A stretch of 64,000 nucleotides of DNA from Variovorax paradoxus (GTDB taxonomy: Bacteria; Pseudomonadota; Gammaproteobacteria; Burkholderiales; Burkholderiaceae_C), in NCBI RefSeq assembly GCF_030811855.1, contig NZ_JAUSRN010000002.1:588500-652499 (forward strand). Direction: 5' to 3'. The notes beneath the pieces are model-generated. The model ran no database searches, was not told the DNA's origin, and worked only from the letters and a program-made list of their open reading frames with translations. Shown one piece after another: positions 1-9,392 of this stretch (positions are counted from its first letter, which is position 1; each line of letters opens with the position of its first letter). Position numbers and translations under genes: made by a program.

Positions 1-134
1 TCGAAATGCATGCGGCGTTCGCGCCAGTATTCGCCCAGGCGCGCCGACTGTTTGTGTCCGAGCTCGCTCAGGTTGTCGTAGTCGACGGCGCCGAAGCTGG
101 CCTGGCCATGGCGCACAAGATAGAGGGTTCCCAT
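1..134 (-). CDS. Histidine phosphatase family protein, 5' part (cut by window edge)
   Basis: The first 44 codons of a gene reading leftward off the window can be translated; they begin MGTLYLVRHGQASFG. The RHG triad near the N-terminus is the phosphohistidine motif of the phosphoglycerate-mutase/acid-phosphatase superfamily, so a cytoplasmic phosphatase or mutase is expected. The catalytic second histidine lies outside the window. The start is the ATG at 132–134, downstream of ppiD on the same strand. The exact substrate cannot be told from this fragment. Confidence 0.8.
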   Translation of the reverse strand, partial: MGTLYLVRHGQASFGAVDYDNLSELGHKQSARLGEYWRERRMHF

Positions 135-227
135 GCAGGCGATTCTGGCAACAAGCGCATGGTGCGCTTGTCCCACGTGCGACGGGCGCGCTGGGTCAGC
201 GACCCGAACGCGACATCGCGTACTACA

Positions 228-2138
228 TCAGCGGGCGGCTGCGGGCAGCGTGTCCGCCGGCTTCGGCACCAGGATCTCGGCCTTGAACCGTTCCTTCAGC
301 AGGTTGTAGTAAGCGAGCTCTTCCGCTGCGGTGACCGATTGGCCGACCTGCGCGTTCTCCTGCTGCGCCTGTTCCGGGGCGGACGGCGCGCGCGGAACGA
401 GCTTGGTGACACGCACCACGGCGTAACCCTGGGTGCCCAGGTCCACGCCCACCAGTGAGGGCAGTTTGGCCGTGTCGGCGCGCAGTGCTGCGTCGATGAT
501 CGAGATTGGCTGGTTCTGCAACTCTCGGCGCGACACCGTGACAGGCGCGCCGAACGTTGCGCCGTCGGCCTTCGCGGTCCAAGCGGCGAGCTTGGCTTCT
601 CCCTCGGCCTTGGCCATGACCGCGGCGCGCTCGGTCACGAGTTGCGCACGGATCTTGTCCTTGACCTCTGCCAGTGGCAAAGGACGAGCAGGCGTGTATT
701 GCGTCACGCGGCCCGACGCGAGCTGGTTGGAACCGACCTCGATCGCCTCGGTGTTCTGCTTGCGCTCCAGCGAGTCGGCCGCGAACAGCGCGTTCAGGAA
801 ATTGCGGTTTGCCAGCACACCGGCCACGCCGGGTGCGGGCGTGCGCGCGACATTGCTTGCGGTCTGGATCGTAAGCTTCAGCTTTTCGGCCGCGGGCTTG
901 AGACTGTCCGGCTGCTGGTAGACCGCATCGGTGAAAGTCTCCGCGGCCTTGGCGAACTCCTGCGTGGCCTGCTGCGCACGAACTTCGTTCTCGATGGTGG
1001 CGCGCACCTGTTCGAACGGCGGCACCACGGCCGGCTTGATGTCGGCAAGGCGGATGATGTGATAGCCGAACTCGGTTTCGATCACGTCGCTGATGTCGCC
1101 CTTCTTGAGCGCGAACATCGCGTCTTCGAATGGTTTGACCATTGCGCCGCGCGTCACGAAGTCGAGGTCGCCGCCCTTCTCCGCCGACCCCGGGTCTTGC
1201 GAATTCTTGCGGGCAACGTCGGCAAAGGTGGCGGGCGCCTTCTTGACTTCGGCCAGCAGCTGTTCAGCCTTGGCCTTCGCCTTGGCGCGATCGGCCGCCG
1301 ACGCGCTCGCCGGAGCGGTGATCAGGATGTGGCTGGCGCGGCGCTCTTCCTTGGTGCCGAAGCGCGCCGTGTTCTGTTCGTAGTAGGTCTTGAGATCGGC
1401 CTCGTTGACCGATATGTTCTTCTTGGCCGCCTCGATGTCGAGCACCAGGTATTCGATGCTGGCCTGCTCGGGCGACTGGAACTGTGCCGTGTGGGCCTTG
1501 TAGTAAGCCTCCACATCCGCATCGCTGACCGTCACCTTCGATGCGAAGCTTTCAGGCGTGAAGCGGGCAATCTGGATCTCGCGGCGGTCGTAGAAGGCGT
1601 TGATCGTGGCCGCGGCCAATGCGGGCGGCGTGAATGCCGTACCCGAGATACCCAGCAGCACCTGCTGCGTGGCCAGGTCGGCACGCATTGCAGCTTCGTA
1701 CTGCTCGGGGGTGCGGCCCGTCACGCGCTGGAAGGTTTCGCGGTCGAACTTGCCGTCCGGCGTACGGAACGCGGCAAGCCCTGCGTCCTGCGCAAAGATT
1801 CGCGACAGGCGCTCTTCGGAAACCGTGACGTTCGACTTGGCCGCTGCCGCAGCCAGCACGCGATCGCGCACCATGCGCTCCAGCGTGCCGTAGCGCATTA
1901 CATCGGACTCAAGCAGCGCCGCATCGACGTTCGGCGACTGCTGCCGGATGCGGTCGGTTTCGATGCGATGCTGCGCATCCCACTCGGGCCGCGTGATGTT
2001 GTTGCCGTCGACGCGTGCAACCTTCTCGTCGCCGGAGCCCTGGTAGCGCTCCACGCCAAAAAGGACGAACGAGGGAATGATCAGCAAGAACAAGAAAATC
2101 ATGACGATCTTGTTGTACTTGCGGAAGAAATCAAACAT
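228..2138 (-). CDS. ppiD: Peptidyl-prolyl cis-trans isomerase D (SurA/PpiD family)
   Basis: This is a 636-residue inner-membrane-anchored periplasmic folding chaperone. The N-terminus starts MFDFFRKYNKIVMIFLFLLI, a short cytoplasmic tail followed by one transmembrane helix. A SurA-N-like chaperone region follows, then a central parvulin domain (about residues 265–365) with the family sequences RRASHILI and GGDLDFVTRGAMV, and a long C-terminal region. PpiD is usually about 620–640 residues, so it is complete. The frame stays open upstream, but the ATG at 2138 gives the expected membrane anchor. It lies downstream of hupB and tRNA-Val on the same strand, as in many Burkholderiales, but a terminator separates it from the tRNA. 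Confidence 0.95.
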   Translation of the reverse strand: MFDFFRKYNKIVMIFLFLLIIPSFVLFGVERYQGSGDEKVARVDGNNITRPEWDAQHRIETDRIRQQSPNVDAALLESDVMRYGTLERMVRDRVLAAAAAKSNVTVSEERLSRIFAQDAGLAAFRTPDGKFDRETFQRVTGRTPEQYEAAMRADLATQQVLLGISGTAFTPPALAAATINAFYDRREIQIARFTPESFASKVTVSDADVEAYYKAHTAQFQSPEQASIEYLVLDIEAAKKNISVNEADLKTYYEQNTARFGTKEERRASHILITAPASASAADRAKAKAKAEQLLAEVKKAPATFADVARKNSQDPGSAEKGGDLDFVTRGAMVKPFEDAMFALKKGDISDVIETEFGYHIIRLADIKPAVVPPFEQVRATIENEVRAQQATQEFAKAAETFTDAVYQQPDSLKPAAEKLKLTIQTASNVARTPAPGVAGVLANRNFLNALFAADSLERKQNTEAIEVGSNQLASGRVTQYTPARPLPLAEVKDKIRAQLVTERAAVMAKAEGEAKLAAWTAKADGATFGAPVTVSRRELQNQPISIIDAALRADTAKLPSLVGVDLGTQGYAVVRVTKLVPRAPSAPEQAQQENAQVGQSVTAAEELAYYNLLKERFKAEILVPKPADTLPAAAR

Positions 2139-2177
2139 GCTTGAACACTCTTTTGGCGACGGATGTCGGGGGCGGCA

Positions 2178-2206
2178 ATAAAAAAGGCGAACCTGTGTTC
2201 GCCTTT
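2178..2206 (-). terminator. Rho-independent terminator after tRNA-Val
   Basis: A perfect 10-bp stem (2183–2192 with 2197–2206) with a 4-nt loop is followed, on the minus strand, by a T-rich run. It lies between tRNA-Val and ppiD and should end transcription of the tRNA. Confidence 0.85.
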
Positions 2207-2218
2207 GCATCGGGTGGG

Positions 2219-2294
2219 TGGTGGGTGCTGAGGGGCTCGAACCCCCGACCTACGCCTTGTAAGGGCGCCGCTCTACCAACTGAGCTAAGCACCC
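2219..2294 (-). tRNA. tRNA-Val (anticodon UAC)
   Basis: The minus strand folds as a standard cloverleaf. The acceptor stem GGGTGCT pairs with AGCACCC, the D-arm is present, the anticodon loop CTTACAA carries TAC, and the T-arm has GGTTCGAGC. Discriminator A and an encoded CCA (2219–2221) close the 3' end, giving 76 nt. Anticodon UAC reads valine GUA/GUG codons. Confidence 0.96.
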
Positions 2295-2322
2295 CACCGG
2301 GAATACTCTCCGAGTCTACGTC

Positions 2323-2595
2323 TTAGTTCAGCGCGTCTTTCAACGCCTTGCCCGGACGGAACTTCGGAATCTTGGCGGCCTTGATTTTAATCGCGTCGCC
2401 GGTGCGTGGATTGCGGCCGGTGCGAGCGGCGCGTTTACCGACTGCAAAAGTGCCGAAACCGACGAGCGACACAGAGCCGCCTTTCTTGAGCGTGGTGCGA
2501 ATCGCGCCGATGGTGGATTCAAGCGCGCGCGTAGCGGCTGCCTTGGAAATATCGGCGTTTTTTGCGATGTGCTCAATCAGTTCGGTCTTGTTCAC
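2323..2595 (-). CDS. hupB: DNA-binding protein HU-beta
   Basis: A 90-residue histone-like nucleoid protein that bends DNA as a dimer. Translation from the GTG at 2593–2595 gives [20 protein letters not shown], the canonical HU N-terminus. The DNA-binding arm is recognised by GRNPRTGD (about residues 60–67). Length and sequence match the family exactly. A GTG start is chosen because the upstream in-frame extension is not HU-like and an AAGGGG ribosome-binding site lies 7–8 nt before it. It is transcribed from its own sigma70-type promoter and precedes tRNA-Val. Confidence 0.97.
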   Translation of the reverse strand: MNKTELIEHIAKNADISKAAATRALESTIGAIRTTLKKGGSVSLVGFGTFAVGKRAARTGRNPRTGDAIKIKAAKIPKFRPGKALKDALN

Positions 2596-2716
2596 AAGGG
2601 CCCCTTGTCGAAGAAATAAAGTTTTTCGGCTTTCGTCAGCTGCGAGCTGGCCGCGAAACGACGCGACGCGCAAAGCCTGGCAGGACTGACGCCTCGGCAG
2701 CGCGCTGCCAGCGAGG

Positions 2717-2745
2717 ATTACAACCACTGGTCTGCAGGGTGTCAA
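2717..2745 (-). promoter_or_regulatory. Sigma70-type promoter of hupB
   Basis: On the minus strand a consensus TTGACA (2740–2745) is separated by exactly 17 nt from TGTAAT (2717–2722), about 120 nt upstream of the hupB start. This is the best -35/-10 pair in the 2596–2810 gap. Confidence 0.75.
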
Positions 2746-2810
2746 TACGACACGAGGCCATGCAGATCAACGGAGCGCGCGATTTTAGGGGCGTTTCATG
2801 AAGCCGAATT

Positions 2811-3896
2811 TCAAAGGGCTTCGGCAATGGCCTTGCCGAGGTCGCTGGTGCTCGCGGTCCCGCCGATGTCGGGCGTGCGCGGTGCTCCGCTTTGGGGCGC
2901 CAGCACCTTTTCGATTGTGGATAGGATCGCGTCGTGCGCATTCTTGTGGCCCAGAAACTCGAGCATCATGGCGCCACACCAGATCTGTCCGATGGGGTTG
3001 GCGATGCCCTTGCCAGCGATGTCGGGCGCCGAACCGTGCACGGGCTCGAACAGCGAGGGCGTCGTGCGCTCGGGGTTGAGATTGGCGCTGGGCGCAATGC
3101 CGATGGTGCCGGTGCACGCCGGGCCCAGGTCGGACAGGATGTCGCCGAACAGGTTGCTCGCCACCACCACGTCGAAGAAGTCGGGCCGCTGCACGAAGTG
3201 CGCGGTGAGGATGTCGATGTGGAACTTGTCCAGCTTCACGCCCGAGTAATTCTTTGCCATCTCGGCCACGCGCTCGTCCCAATAGGGCATGGTGATCGAG
3301 ATGCCGTTCGACTTGGTGGCGCTGGTCAGGTGCTTCTTGGGGCGCGATTGTGCAAGCTCGAAAGCGAACTTGAGCACGCGGTCAACACCCACGCGCGACA
3401 TCACCGTTTCCTGCACCACGATTTCGCGCGGCGTGCCTTCGTACATGCGCCCGCCGATGCTCGAATATTCGCCTTCGGTGTTTTCCCGCACGATGTACAT
3501 GTCGATCTCGCCGGGCTGGCGTGGCGAGCCGTCGCGCCGCACCACGGGGGCCGTGATGCCGGGCATCAGCCGCGCGGGGCGCAGGTTGATGTACTGGTCG
3601 AATTCGCGGCGGAACAGGAGCAGTGAGCCCCAGAGCGACACGTGGTCGGCAATTTTCTCGGGCCAGCCGACCGCGCCGAAATAAATCGCGTCGTGCCCGC
3701 CGATCTGGTCCTTCCAGTTGTCGGGCAGCATCTTGCCGTGCTTCTCGCAGTAATCCCAGCTCGAAAAATCGAAGTGGTCGAACTTCAGGTCGATGCCGAA
3801 CTTGCGCGCCGCGGCATCCATCACGCGCAGCCCTTCGGGCATGGTTTCCTTGCCGATGCCGTCGCCGGCGATGACTGCGATTCTGTGGGTGGTCAT
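2811..3896 (-). CDS. ttuC: Tartrate dehydrogenase/decarboxylase family (NAD-dependent decarboxylating dehydrogenase)
   Basis: A 361-residue soluble enzyme of the isocitrate/isopropylmalate dehydrogenase superfamily. These use NAD and Mn/Mg to oxidise and often decarboxylate 2-hydroxyacids such as tartrate or D-malate. Visible motifs are the N-terminal AGDGIGKE, the substrate loop around RRE, the block RENTEGEYSS, and the metal-binding/dimer segment ASNLFGDILSDLGPA. Length and the SSWDYCEKHGKMLP region fit tartrate dehydrogenases rather than LeuB. Its ATG overlaps the stop of the upstream hydrolase (ATGA), so the two are probably co-translated. The exact substrate (tartrate, D-malate or another) is inferred. 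Confidence 0.85.
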   Translation of the reverse strand: MTTHRIAVIAGDGIGKETMPEGLRVMDAAARKFGIDLKFDHFDFSSWDYCEKHGKMLPDNWKDQIGGHDAIYFGAVGWPEKIADHVSLWGSLLLFRREFDQYINLRPARLMPGITAPVVRRDGSPRQPGEIDMYIVRENTEGEYSSIGGRMYEGTPREIVVQETVMSRVGVDRVLKFAFELAQSRPKKHLTSATKSNGISITMPYWDERVAEMAKNYSGVKLDKFHIDILTAHFVQRPDFFDVVVASNLFGDILSDLGPACTGTIGIAPSANLNPERTTPSLFEPVHGSAPDIAGKGIANPIGQIWCGAMMLEFLGHKNAHDAILSTIEKVLAPQSGAPRTPDIGGTASTSDLGKAIAEAL

Positions 3897-4804
3897 GATC
3901 GGATTCCTTCTTGCTGGAGCGGTGTGAAAAACTGGAGTGCCTCGGCGAGCAGCTCGCCCGGCGCTTCTTCCGGAACGTAGTGGCCGCACGGCAGTGCGCG
4001 GCCCGAAACCTGAAGTGCGCGCTCGCGCCAGAGCGCCAGCACGTCGAAGCATTTGCCCACCGCGCCGTGCTCGCCCCAGAGCACGCGAAGCGGTTGCGCG
4101 AGCCGCTGGCCGGCGGCCATCTCGGCGCGATCGTGCACCAAGTCGATGGTGGCTGAGGCGCGGTAGTCGGCGCATATGGATTCGGCCGTGCCCGGAATGC
4201 CGGCACAGCGCTCATATTCGGCCAGCACTTCGGGCGCGAAAGGCGCAAGGCCTGCGTGGCGCCCGCCCATTACGCTGCGCACGTAGCGCACGGGGTCCGA
4301 GGCGATCAGCGCCTCCGGCAGCGGCGGAGGTTGAATCAAAAAGAACCAGTGCCAGTAGGCGCGCGCAAACGCTTCGGTGGTGTTCTCGTACATCGAGAGC
4401 GTGGGTGCGATGTCCAGCAGCATCATGCGGTCAACGGCCGCAGGGTGATCCACGGCCAGTCTGTGCGCAACCCGGGCACCGCGGTCGTGGGCCAGCACGC
4501 CGAAGCGCTCGAAGCCGTGGTGCCGCATGGCGGCGAGCGCATCGAGCGCCATCTCGCGCTTGCTGTAGGCCATGTGACCCTCATCGTCCGCCGGGCGGCC
4601 GGAGTCGCCATAGCCTCGAAGGTCGAGTGCCACCACCGTGAATTGCTCGGCCAGCGCCGGTGCCACCCGATGCCAGATGAGATGTGTCTGCGGATGGCCG
4701 TGCAAGAGCAGCAAAGGGGCGCCGCGCCCGCCGATGCGGCCATGCACGCGCACGCCGTTGCGCTCGATGTCGAATTGCGGAAAGTCGAAGAATGAAGCAG
4801 TCAC
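3893..4804 (-). CDS. Alpha/beta hydrolase, haloacetate-dehalogenase-like
   Basis: An approximately 303-residue soluble hydrolase. It shows the oxyanion segment LLLLHGHPQTH, a nucleophile elbow AHDRGARVAHR in which Asp replaces the usual Ser, and a C-terminal GHYVPEEAP carrying the catalytic His. An HDRG-type elbow together with the downstream YWHW…QPPPLPE block is typical of fluoroacetate/haloacetate dehalogenases and some epoxide hydrolases. The GTG at 4804 places the start just before the usual FPQFD-like opening; the ATG at 4837 is an alternative. It overlaps the tartrate-dehydrogenase-like gene by 4 nt and is divergent from a LysR gene. Confidence 0.8.
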   Translation of the reverse strand: MTASFFDFPQFDIERNGVRVHGRIGGRGAPLLLLHGHPQTHLIWHRVAPALAEQFTVVALDLRGYGDSGRPADDEGHMAYSKREMALDALAAMRHHGFERFGVLAHDRGARVAHRLAVDHPAAVDRMMLLDIAPTLSMYENTTEAFARAYWHWFFLIQPPPLPEALIASDPVRYVRSVMGGRHAGLAPFAPEVLAEYERCAGIPGTAESICADYRASATIDLVHDRAEMAAGQRLAQPLRVLWGEHGAVGKCFDVLALWRERALQVSGRALPCGHYVPEEAPGELLAEALQFFTPLQQEGIRS

Positions 4805-4875
4805 GCGGGCAATTGTGCGTTGCACCCGATCGGCCATCAAGCAACAATCAGCCAATTCATACTTTCCGATCTGGC

Positions 4876-5838
4876 ATGAATTCATTGTCCATGGACCGCG
4901 GCGATCTGGAGCTCGTGCTGGCCATACGCGACCAGGGAAGCCTGGCAGGCGCATCCGCCACGCTCGATGTGGTGCCCTCCGTCATCACCAAGCGACTGGG
5001 CGCGCTGGAGGCCAGGCTGGGCCAGCGCTTGTTCGAACGCACCACGCGCCGCCTCAGCGTGACGGCCGAGGGCGAAGCCGTCTGTCTGCACGCCAAGACG
5101 CTGCTCGAAGGCTTTGCAGCACTCGAAAGCGAACTGGGCGAGCGGCAGAACGACCTGGTCGGCACCATCCGGCTGGCGGCCACCTTTGGCTTCGGTCGGC
5201 GCTGGCTCGGCCCTGCGCTGGCCACGTTCCAGGCGCGCCACCCCGGGCTGCAGATCGAATTGCTGCTGACCGAGCGGCTCCCCGATCTTGGCGCCGAAGG
5301 CTACGACGGCGCGCTATGGCTCTGGGCCGTGCAGCAGCGCCGCGAGGCCGACTGGGTCACGCGACGCATTGCGCGCAACCAGCGCGTGCTTGCCGCTTCG
5401 CCTGCATATATAGAGCGGCGCGGCACGCCGGCCACGGTCGATGCGCTGAGCGCGCACGACTGCCTGGTGGCGCGCGAAAACGGCGAGCCCAACCAGCGCC
5501 AGTCCTCACTATGGACGCTGCGGCACGCGCGCGACGGCAGCACGGCCCGCGTTCGCGTCCAGGGACCGCTGGCCAGCAATTCGGGCGAAATGGTGCGCGA
5601 CTGGTGCCTGGCCGGCCACGGCATCATGCTGCGCAGTCTGTGGGACATTGCGCCGCAACTGGCTTCCGGCGAATTGGTGCGCGTGCTGTCCCACTACGCC
5701 ATGCCCGATGCCGACATCCACTGGATTGCGCCCTGGCGACCCAAGACGCCGCGCCGCGTGCGGCTGCTGCTCGATCACCTGGCGGAACAGTTTCGCGGCG
5801 AGCCGTGGAAGCCGGGCAAGGCGGGCTCGCCGCGCTAA
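4876..5838 (+). CDS. LysR-family transcriptional regulator
   Basis: A 320-residue regulator with an N-terminal winged helix-turn-helix (about residues 6–65, containing LDVVPSVITKRLGALEARLG) and a C-terminal substrate-binding-like effector domain. It is transcribed away from the hydrolase/tartrate-dehydrogenase pair, with only a 71-nt gap. By the usual LysR arrangement it probably controls that pair in response to a hydroxy- or haloacid. A second ATG at 4891 (MDRGDLE) is a possible start. Confidence 0.88.
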   Translation: MNSLSMDRGDLELVLAIRDQGSLAGASATLDVVPSVITKRLGALEARLGQRLFERTTRRLSVTAEGEAVCLHAKTLLEGFAALESELGERQNDLVGTIRLAATFGFGRRWLGPALATFQARHPGLQIELLLTERLPDLGAEGYDGALWLWAVQQRREADWVTRRIARNQRVLAASPAYIERRGTPATVDALSAHDCLVARENGEPNQRQSSLWTLRHARDGSTARVRVQGPLASNSGEMVRDWCLAGHGIMLRSLWDIAPQLASGELVRVLSHYAMPDADIHWIAPWRPKTPRRVRLLLDHLAEQFRGEPWKPGKAGSPR

Positions 5839-5851
5839 AAAAGCGTGTGGG

Positions 5852-6739
5852 TCAGCGCTCGCTGCGCACCACCAGGCTCACGCCGGCCGCGGTAAGCCCG
5901 ATGCCGAGCAGCGTCACCACGGTGATCGGTTCGCCAAACAGGAGCCAGGCCATGACGGCCGTGCACGGCGGCACCAGGTAGAGCAGGCTCGTGACGGCGG
6001 TGGCCGTTCCGCGCTGGATCAGCATGTAAAGCAGCGAGCTGCCGCCGAGCGACAGCGCAAGCACCGACCACGCCATGGCGCCCATCGAGTGCGCGTTCCA
6101 TTCGATGCCTTGCGTCTCCATCAACGCAAAGGGCAAGGTCACGAGCAACGCCGCCGCCATTTGCACGGCACTGGCGCTTCGAACGTCACAAGGCGCGACG
6201 AAGCGCTTCTGATACAGCGTGCCCGCCGTGATCGAAAGAAGCGCCATGATGGCAAGCCCCATCGTCAATGCGCTGACTTCGGAACCCTGCCCGAACTTGC
6301 GCGACACCACGAGAACCAGGCCAGCGAAACCCAGGACAAGCCCGGTCCATTGGCGCCACGAAATGCGCCCACCATTGAACGACAGCCAGACGGCGGTCAG
6401 CACCGGTTGGATGCCGACCAGCAGCGCCACCAGCCCAGCGCCCATGCCCGCGTGCACGGCGGCCCACACGCCGCCCAGGTAACCCGCCTGCATCAGCACG
6501 CCCGTGACCGCAAGGTGCCCCCACTGCTTGCGCTCCTTGGGCCAGGCGACCCGCGCGAGCGCGACCCAGACGCCAAAGCACACGAGACAGAGCGCATAGC
6601 GCACGGCCAGGAACTTGAGCGGCGGCGCATAGGGCATGCCGTAGCGCGCCACGATGAAGCCCGTGCTCCATATCAGCACGAAGACCGCGGGCATGGCCCG
6701 CAGCCAGCCCGCGTTGCGGGCCGCAACCGCCGCACTCAT
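5852..6739 (-). CDS. EamA/DMT-family transporter
   Basis: A 295-residue integral membrane protein with about ten predicted transmembrane helices in two tandem EamA repeats. Telling segments are FVLIWSTGFIVARYG at the start and SLLYLVPPCTAVMAWLLFGE near the end. Members export amino acids or metabolites, or have unknown substrates. The start ATG at 6737–6739 overlaps the pgsA stop codon (ATGA), suggesting coupled translation. Confidence 0.88.
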   Translation of the reverse strand: MSAAVAARNAGWLRAMPAVFVLIWSTGFIVARYGMPYAPPLKFLAVRYALCLVCFGVWVALARVAWPKERKQWGHLAVTGVLMQAGYLGGVWAAVHAGMGAGLVALLVGIQPVLTAVWLSFNGGRISWRQWTGLVLGFAGLVLVVSRKFGQGSEVSALTMGLAIMALLSITAGTLYQKRFVAPCDVRSASAVQMAAALLVTLPFALMETQGIEWNAHSMGAMAWSVLALSLGGSSLLYMLIQRGTATAVTSLLYLVPPCTAVMAWLLFGEPITVVTLLGIGLTAAGVSLVVRSER

Positions 6740-7302
6740 TTCGCGCGGGCCCGGATTTCGGGGATCGCTTTCTGGAGGTAATAGACCATCGACCAGATGG
6801 TGAGCACGGCCGAGATCCAGATCAGCCACCGCCCCCACAAACCAGTGTCGATGACCTTGAAAAGCTGTCCGTCGTAGAGCAGGAACGGAATCGCGACCAT
6901 CTGCACTGTGGTCTTCACCTTGCCGATCATGTGAACCGCCACGCTCTTGCTGGCACCGATCTGCGCCATCCATTCGCGCAGGGCCGAGATCGCGATCTCG
7001 CGGCCGATGATGATCAAGGCCACGAACACGTCGGCGCGCTGCAGGTGAACCAGCACCAAGAGCGAGGCGCATACCAGGAATTTGTCGGCCACCGGATCGA
7101 GAAAAGCGCCAAAGGCCGAGGTCTGGTTGAGCTTGCGCGCCAGGAAGCCGTCGAGCCAGTCGGTGGCGGCAAAGACGATGAACATCACCGTGGCAATCAG
7201 ATTGCGCATCGGCTCGGCCATCGGCAGGTAGAACACACCAACGATCAATGGAATCGCGACGATGCGCGTCCAGGTCATGATGGTGGGAAGGGTCCAGAAC
7301 AT
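6736..7302 (-). CDS. pgsA: CDP-diacylglycerol–glycerol-3-phosphate 3-phosphatidyltransferase
   Basis: A 188-residue inner-membrane enzyme that makes phosphatidylglycerol phosphate from CDP-diacylglycerol and glycerol-3-phosphate. The CDP-alcohol phosphatidyltransferase signature is complete: D48, D51-G, A-R at 54–55, G65, D69 and D73, the four aspartates coordinating metal. The rest is hydrophobic helices. The ATG at 7302 (MFWTLPTIMTWTR) fits the family; a longer in-frame start does not. It follows uvrC on the same strand, a common arrangement in proteobacteria. Confidence 0.95.
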   Translation of the reverse strand: MFWTLPTIMTWTRIVAIPLIVGVFYLPMAEPMRNLIATVMFIVFAATDWLDGFLARKLNQTSAFGAFLDPVADKFLVCASLLVLVHLQRADVFVALIIIGREIAISALREWMAQIGASKSVAVHMIGKVKTTVQMVAIPFLLYDGQLFKVIDTGLWGRWLIWISAVLTIWSMVYYLQKAIPEIRARAK

Positions 7303-7356
7303 GCGGGCGATTGTGTCATGCACACGTGGCGTGCCGAAAGCCAGGGGCAATCGGCC

Positions 7357-9318
7357 TCAATGCAGCGCGCGATAGATTTCCTCGGCCAGGTCGGTGGCAA
7401 TGCCTTCGACCGATGCGATGTCCTCGACGCTGGCTGCCGCCACGCCGCGAATTCCGCCAAAACGCTGCAGCAGGCGCGCGCGGCGCTTCGGCCCAATGCC
7501 CGGAATGTCTTCGAGTTGGCTGCCGCCCACACGCACCTTGGCGCGCTTGGCGCGCATGCCGGTGATGGCGAAGCGGTGCGCCTCGTCGCGAATCTGCGCC
7601 ACAAGCATCAGCGCCGCGGAATCCTTGCCCAGGTAGACCTTCTCGCGCCCGTCCGCGAAGACCAGTTCCTCGAGTCCGACTTTGCGGCCTTCACCCTTTT
7701 CGACACCCACGATGAGGGACAGCGCCAAGCCCAGTTCGCCGAACACTTCGCGCGCCATCGACACCTGCCCCTTGCCGCCGTCGACCAGCACCAGGTCGGG
7801 CATGCGCGCCGCCCTTGTCTTGGGTGGCGCATCGCTGCCCACACCGCCGGCATCGCCCATCGGCGGCGCGTCGGTTTCGGCTGCCATCGCCTCGGCCAGC
7901 TTGCCGTAGCGGCGGTGCAGCACCTGGCGCATGGCGGCGTAGTCGTCGCCGGGGGTGATGCCTTCGATGTTGTAGCGCCGGTACTCGCGGTTCTGCATCG
8001 TGTGGCGCTCGAACACCACGCAGGAGGCCTGCGTGGCCTCGCCCGCGGTGTGCGAGATGTCGAAGCATTCGATGCGGAAGTTGTCCAGGTCGTCGGGCGC
8101 GAGCTCCAGCGCATCGGCCAGCGCGCGGGTGCGCGCCTGCTGCGAACCCTCCTCGGCCAACAGCCGCGCCAGTTGCAGGCCGGCGTTGGTTTCGGCCATT
8201 TCCAGCCAGTGCCGGCGCTGCTCGCGCGGCTGGAACACGGCCGTCACGCGCGCGCCGGCCTGCTGCGAAATCGCCTCGATCAGTTCGCGGCTCACGAGAT
8301 GGCTCAGCACCAGCGTGGCGGGCACCGGCACGTCGATGTAATGCTGGGCGATGAAGGCTTCGAGCACCTGCACCTCGATCGGGTCGGCCGGCGCGGGCGC
8401 CACGCCTTCCTCGGCATCGAGCTCGCCATGGTGGATTTGGGCGGCGTCTTCCACGTGCACGGGAAAGTAGGCGCGGTCGCCAAGATGCCGGCCGCCGCGC
8501 ACCATCGCCAGGTTGACGCAGGCCTTGCCGCCCTGCACTTTCACGGCCAGGATGTCCACGTCCTTGTCCGAGGCTATTTCGATCGACTGCTGGTGCAACA
8601 CACGCGAGATCGCCGACATCTGGTTGCGCAGTTCGGCGGCCTGTTCGAACTCGAGCTTCTCGGCGTGCTCGGTCATGCGCGCCTCCAGCTTCGACAGCAC
8701 CAGCTGGGTGTCGCCCATCAGGAAGGCCTCGGCGCTGGCCACGTCCTGCGCATAGGACTCGGGCGTGATGTAGCCGACACACGGCCCGGTGCAGCGCTTG
8801 ATCTGGTACAGCAGGCAGGGCCGGGTGCGATTGGCGTACACGGTGTCTTCGCAAGTGCGCAGCTTGAACACCTTCTGCAGCAGCTGGATCGATTCCTTCA
8901 CTGCCCAGGCGCTCGGGTAAGGCCCGAAGTAGCGGTGCTTCTTGTCGACCGCGCCGCGGTAGTAGGCCAGCCGCGGAAACTCGTGCGAGGCAATCTTCAG
9001 GTAGGGGTAGCTCTTGTCGTCGCGGAACAGGATGTTGTAGCGCGGCTTGAGCGTCTTGATGAGATTGTTCTCGAGCAGCAGCGCCTCGGCCTCGGAGCGC
9101 ACCACCGTGGTCTCCATGCGCACGATCTTCGAGATCATGTGGCCGATGCGCGTGCCGCCATGGCTCTTCTGAAAATAGTTGGCAACCCGCTTTTTGAGGT
9201 TGCGCGCCTTGCCCACGTAGAGCACCGCGCCGGCCGCGTCGAAATAGCGGTAGACGCCCGGCAGCTGCGGCAAGGCCGCGACTTCGCTGAGCAATTGATC
9301 GGAATGCACGTCTGACAT
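7357..9318 (-). CDS. uvrC: Excinuclease ABC subunit C
   Basis: A 653-residue nucleotide-excision-repair nuclease that makes both incisions around UvrB-bound damage. The N-terminal GIY-YIG domain reads [10 protein letters not shown]…[13 protein letters not shown] (UvrB-binding) motif lies near residue 205 ([15 protein letters not shown]). The RNase H-like 3'-side… catalytic half includes [10 protein letters not shown]. Tandem helix-hairpin-helix motifs ([14 protein letters not shown]) end the protein. Length is typical. It heads the uvrC–pgsA–EamA run. Confidence 0.97.
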   Translation of the reverse strand: MSDVHSDQLLSEVAALPQLPGVYRYFDAAGAVLYVGKARNLKKRVANYFQKSHGGTRIGHMISKIVRMETTVVRSEAEALLLENNLIKTLKPRYNILFRDDKSYPYLKIASHEFPRLAYYRGAVDKKHRYFGPYPSAWAVKESIQLLQKVFKLRTCEDTVYANRTRPCLLYQIKRCTGPCVGYITPESYAQDVASAEAFLMGDTQLVLSKLEARMTEHAEKLEFEQAAELRNQMSAISRVLHQQSIEIASDKDVDILAVKVQGGKACVNLAMVRGGRHLGDRAYFPVHVEDAAQIHHGELDAEEGVAPAPADPIEVQVLEAFIAQHYIDVPVPATLVLSHLVSRELIEAISQQAGARVTAVFQPREQRRHWLEMAETNAGLQLARLLAEEGSQQARTRALADALELAPDDLDNFRIECFDISHTAGEATQASCVVFERHTMQNREYRRYNIEGITPGDDYAAMRQVLHRRYGKLAEAMAAETDAPPMGDAGGVGSDAPPKTRAARMPDLVLVDGGKGQVSMAREVFGELGLALSLIVGVEKGEGRKVGLEELVFADGREKVYLGKDSAALMLVAQIRDEAHRFAITGMRAKRAKVRVGGSQLEDIPGIGPKRRARLLQRFGGIRGVAAASVEDIASVEGIATDLAEEIYRALH

Positions 9319-9392
9319 GGCGGCTATTGTGGCGCGCTATCGAGGCGGCGGCCGGCACGGCCACCGCCCTTCTCCCTTCTGAGATCCCCGGG

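Noticed and set aside
6931..9315. A long plus-strand open frame opposite uvrC and pgsA
   Set aside because: His/Arg-rich shadow translation; the minus strand carries complete uvrC and pgsA.
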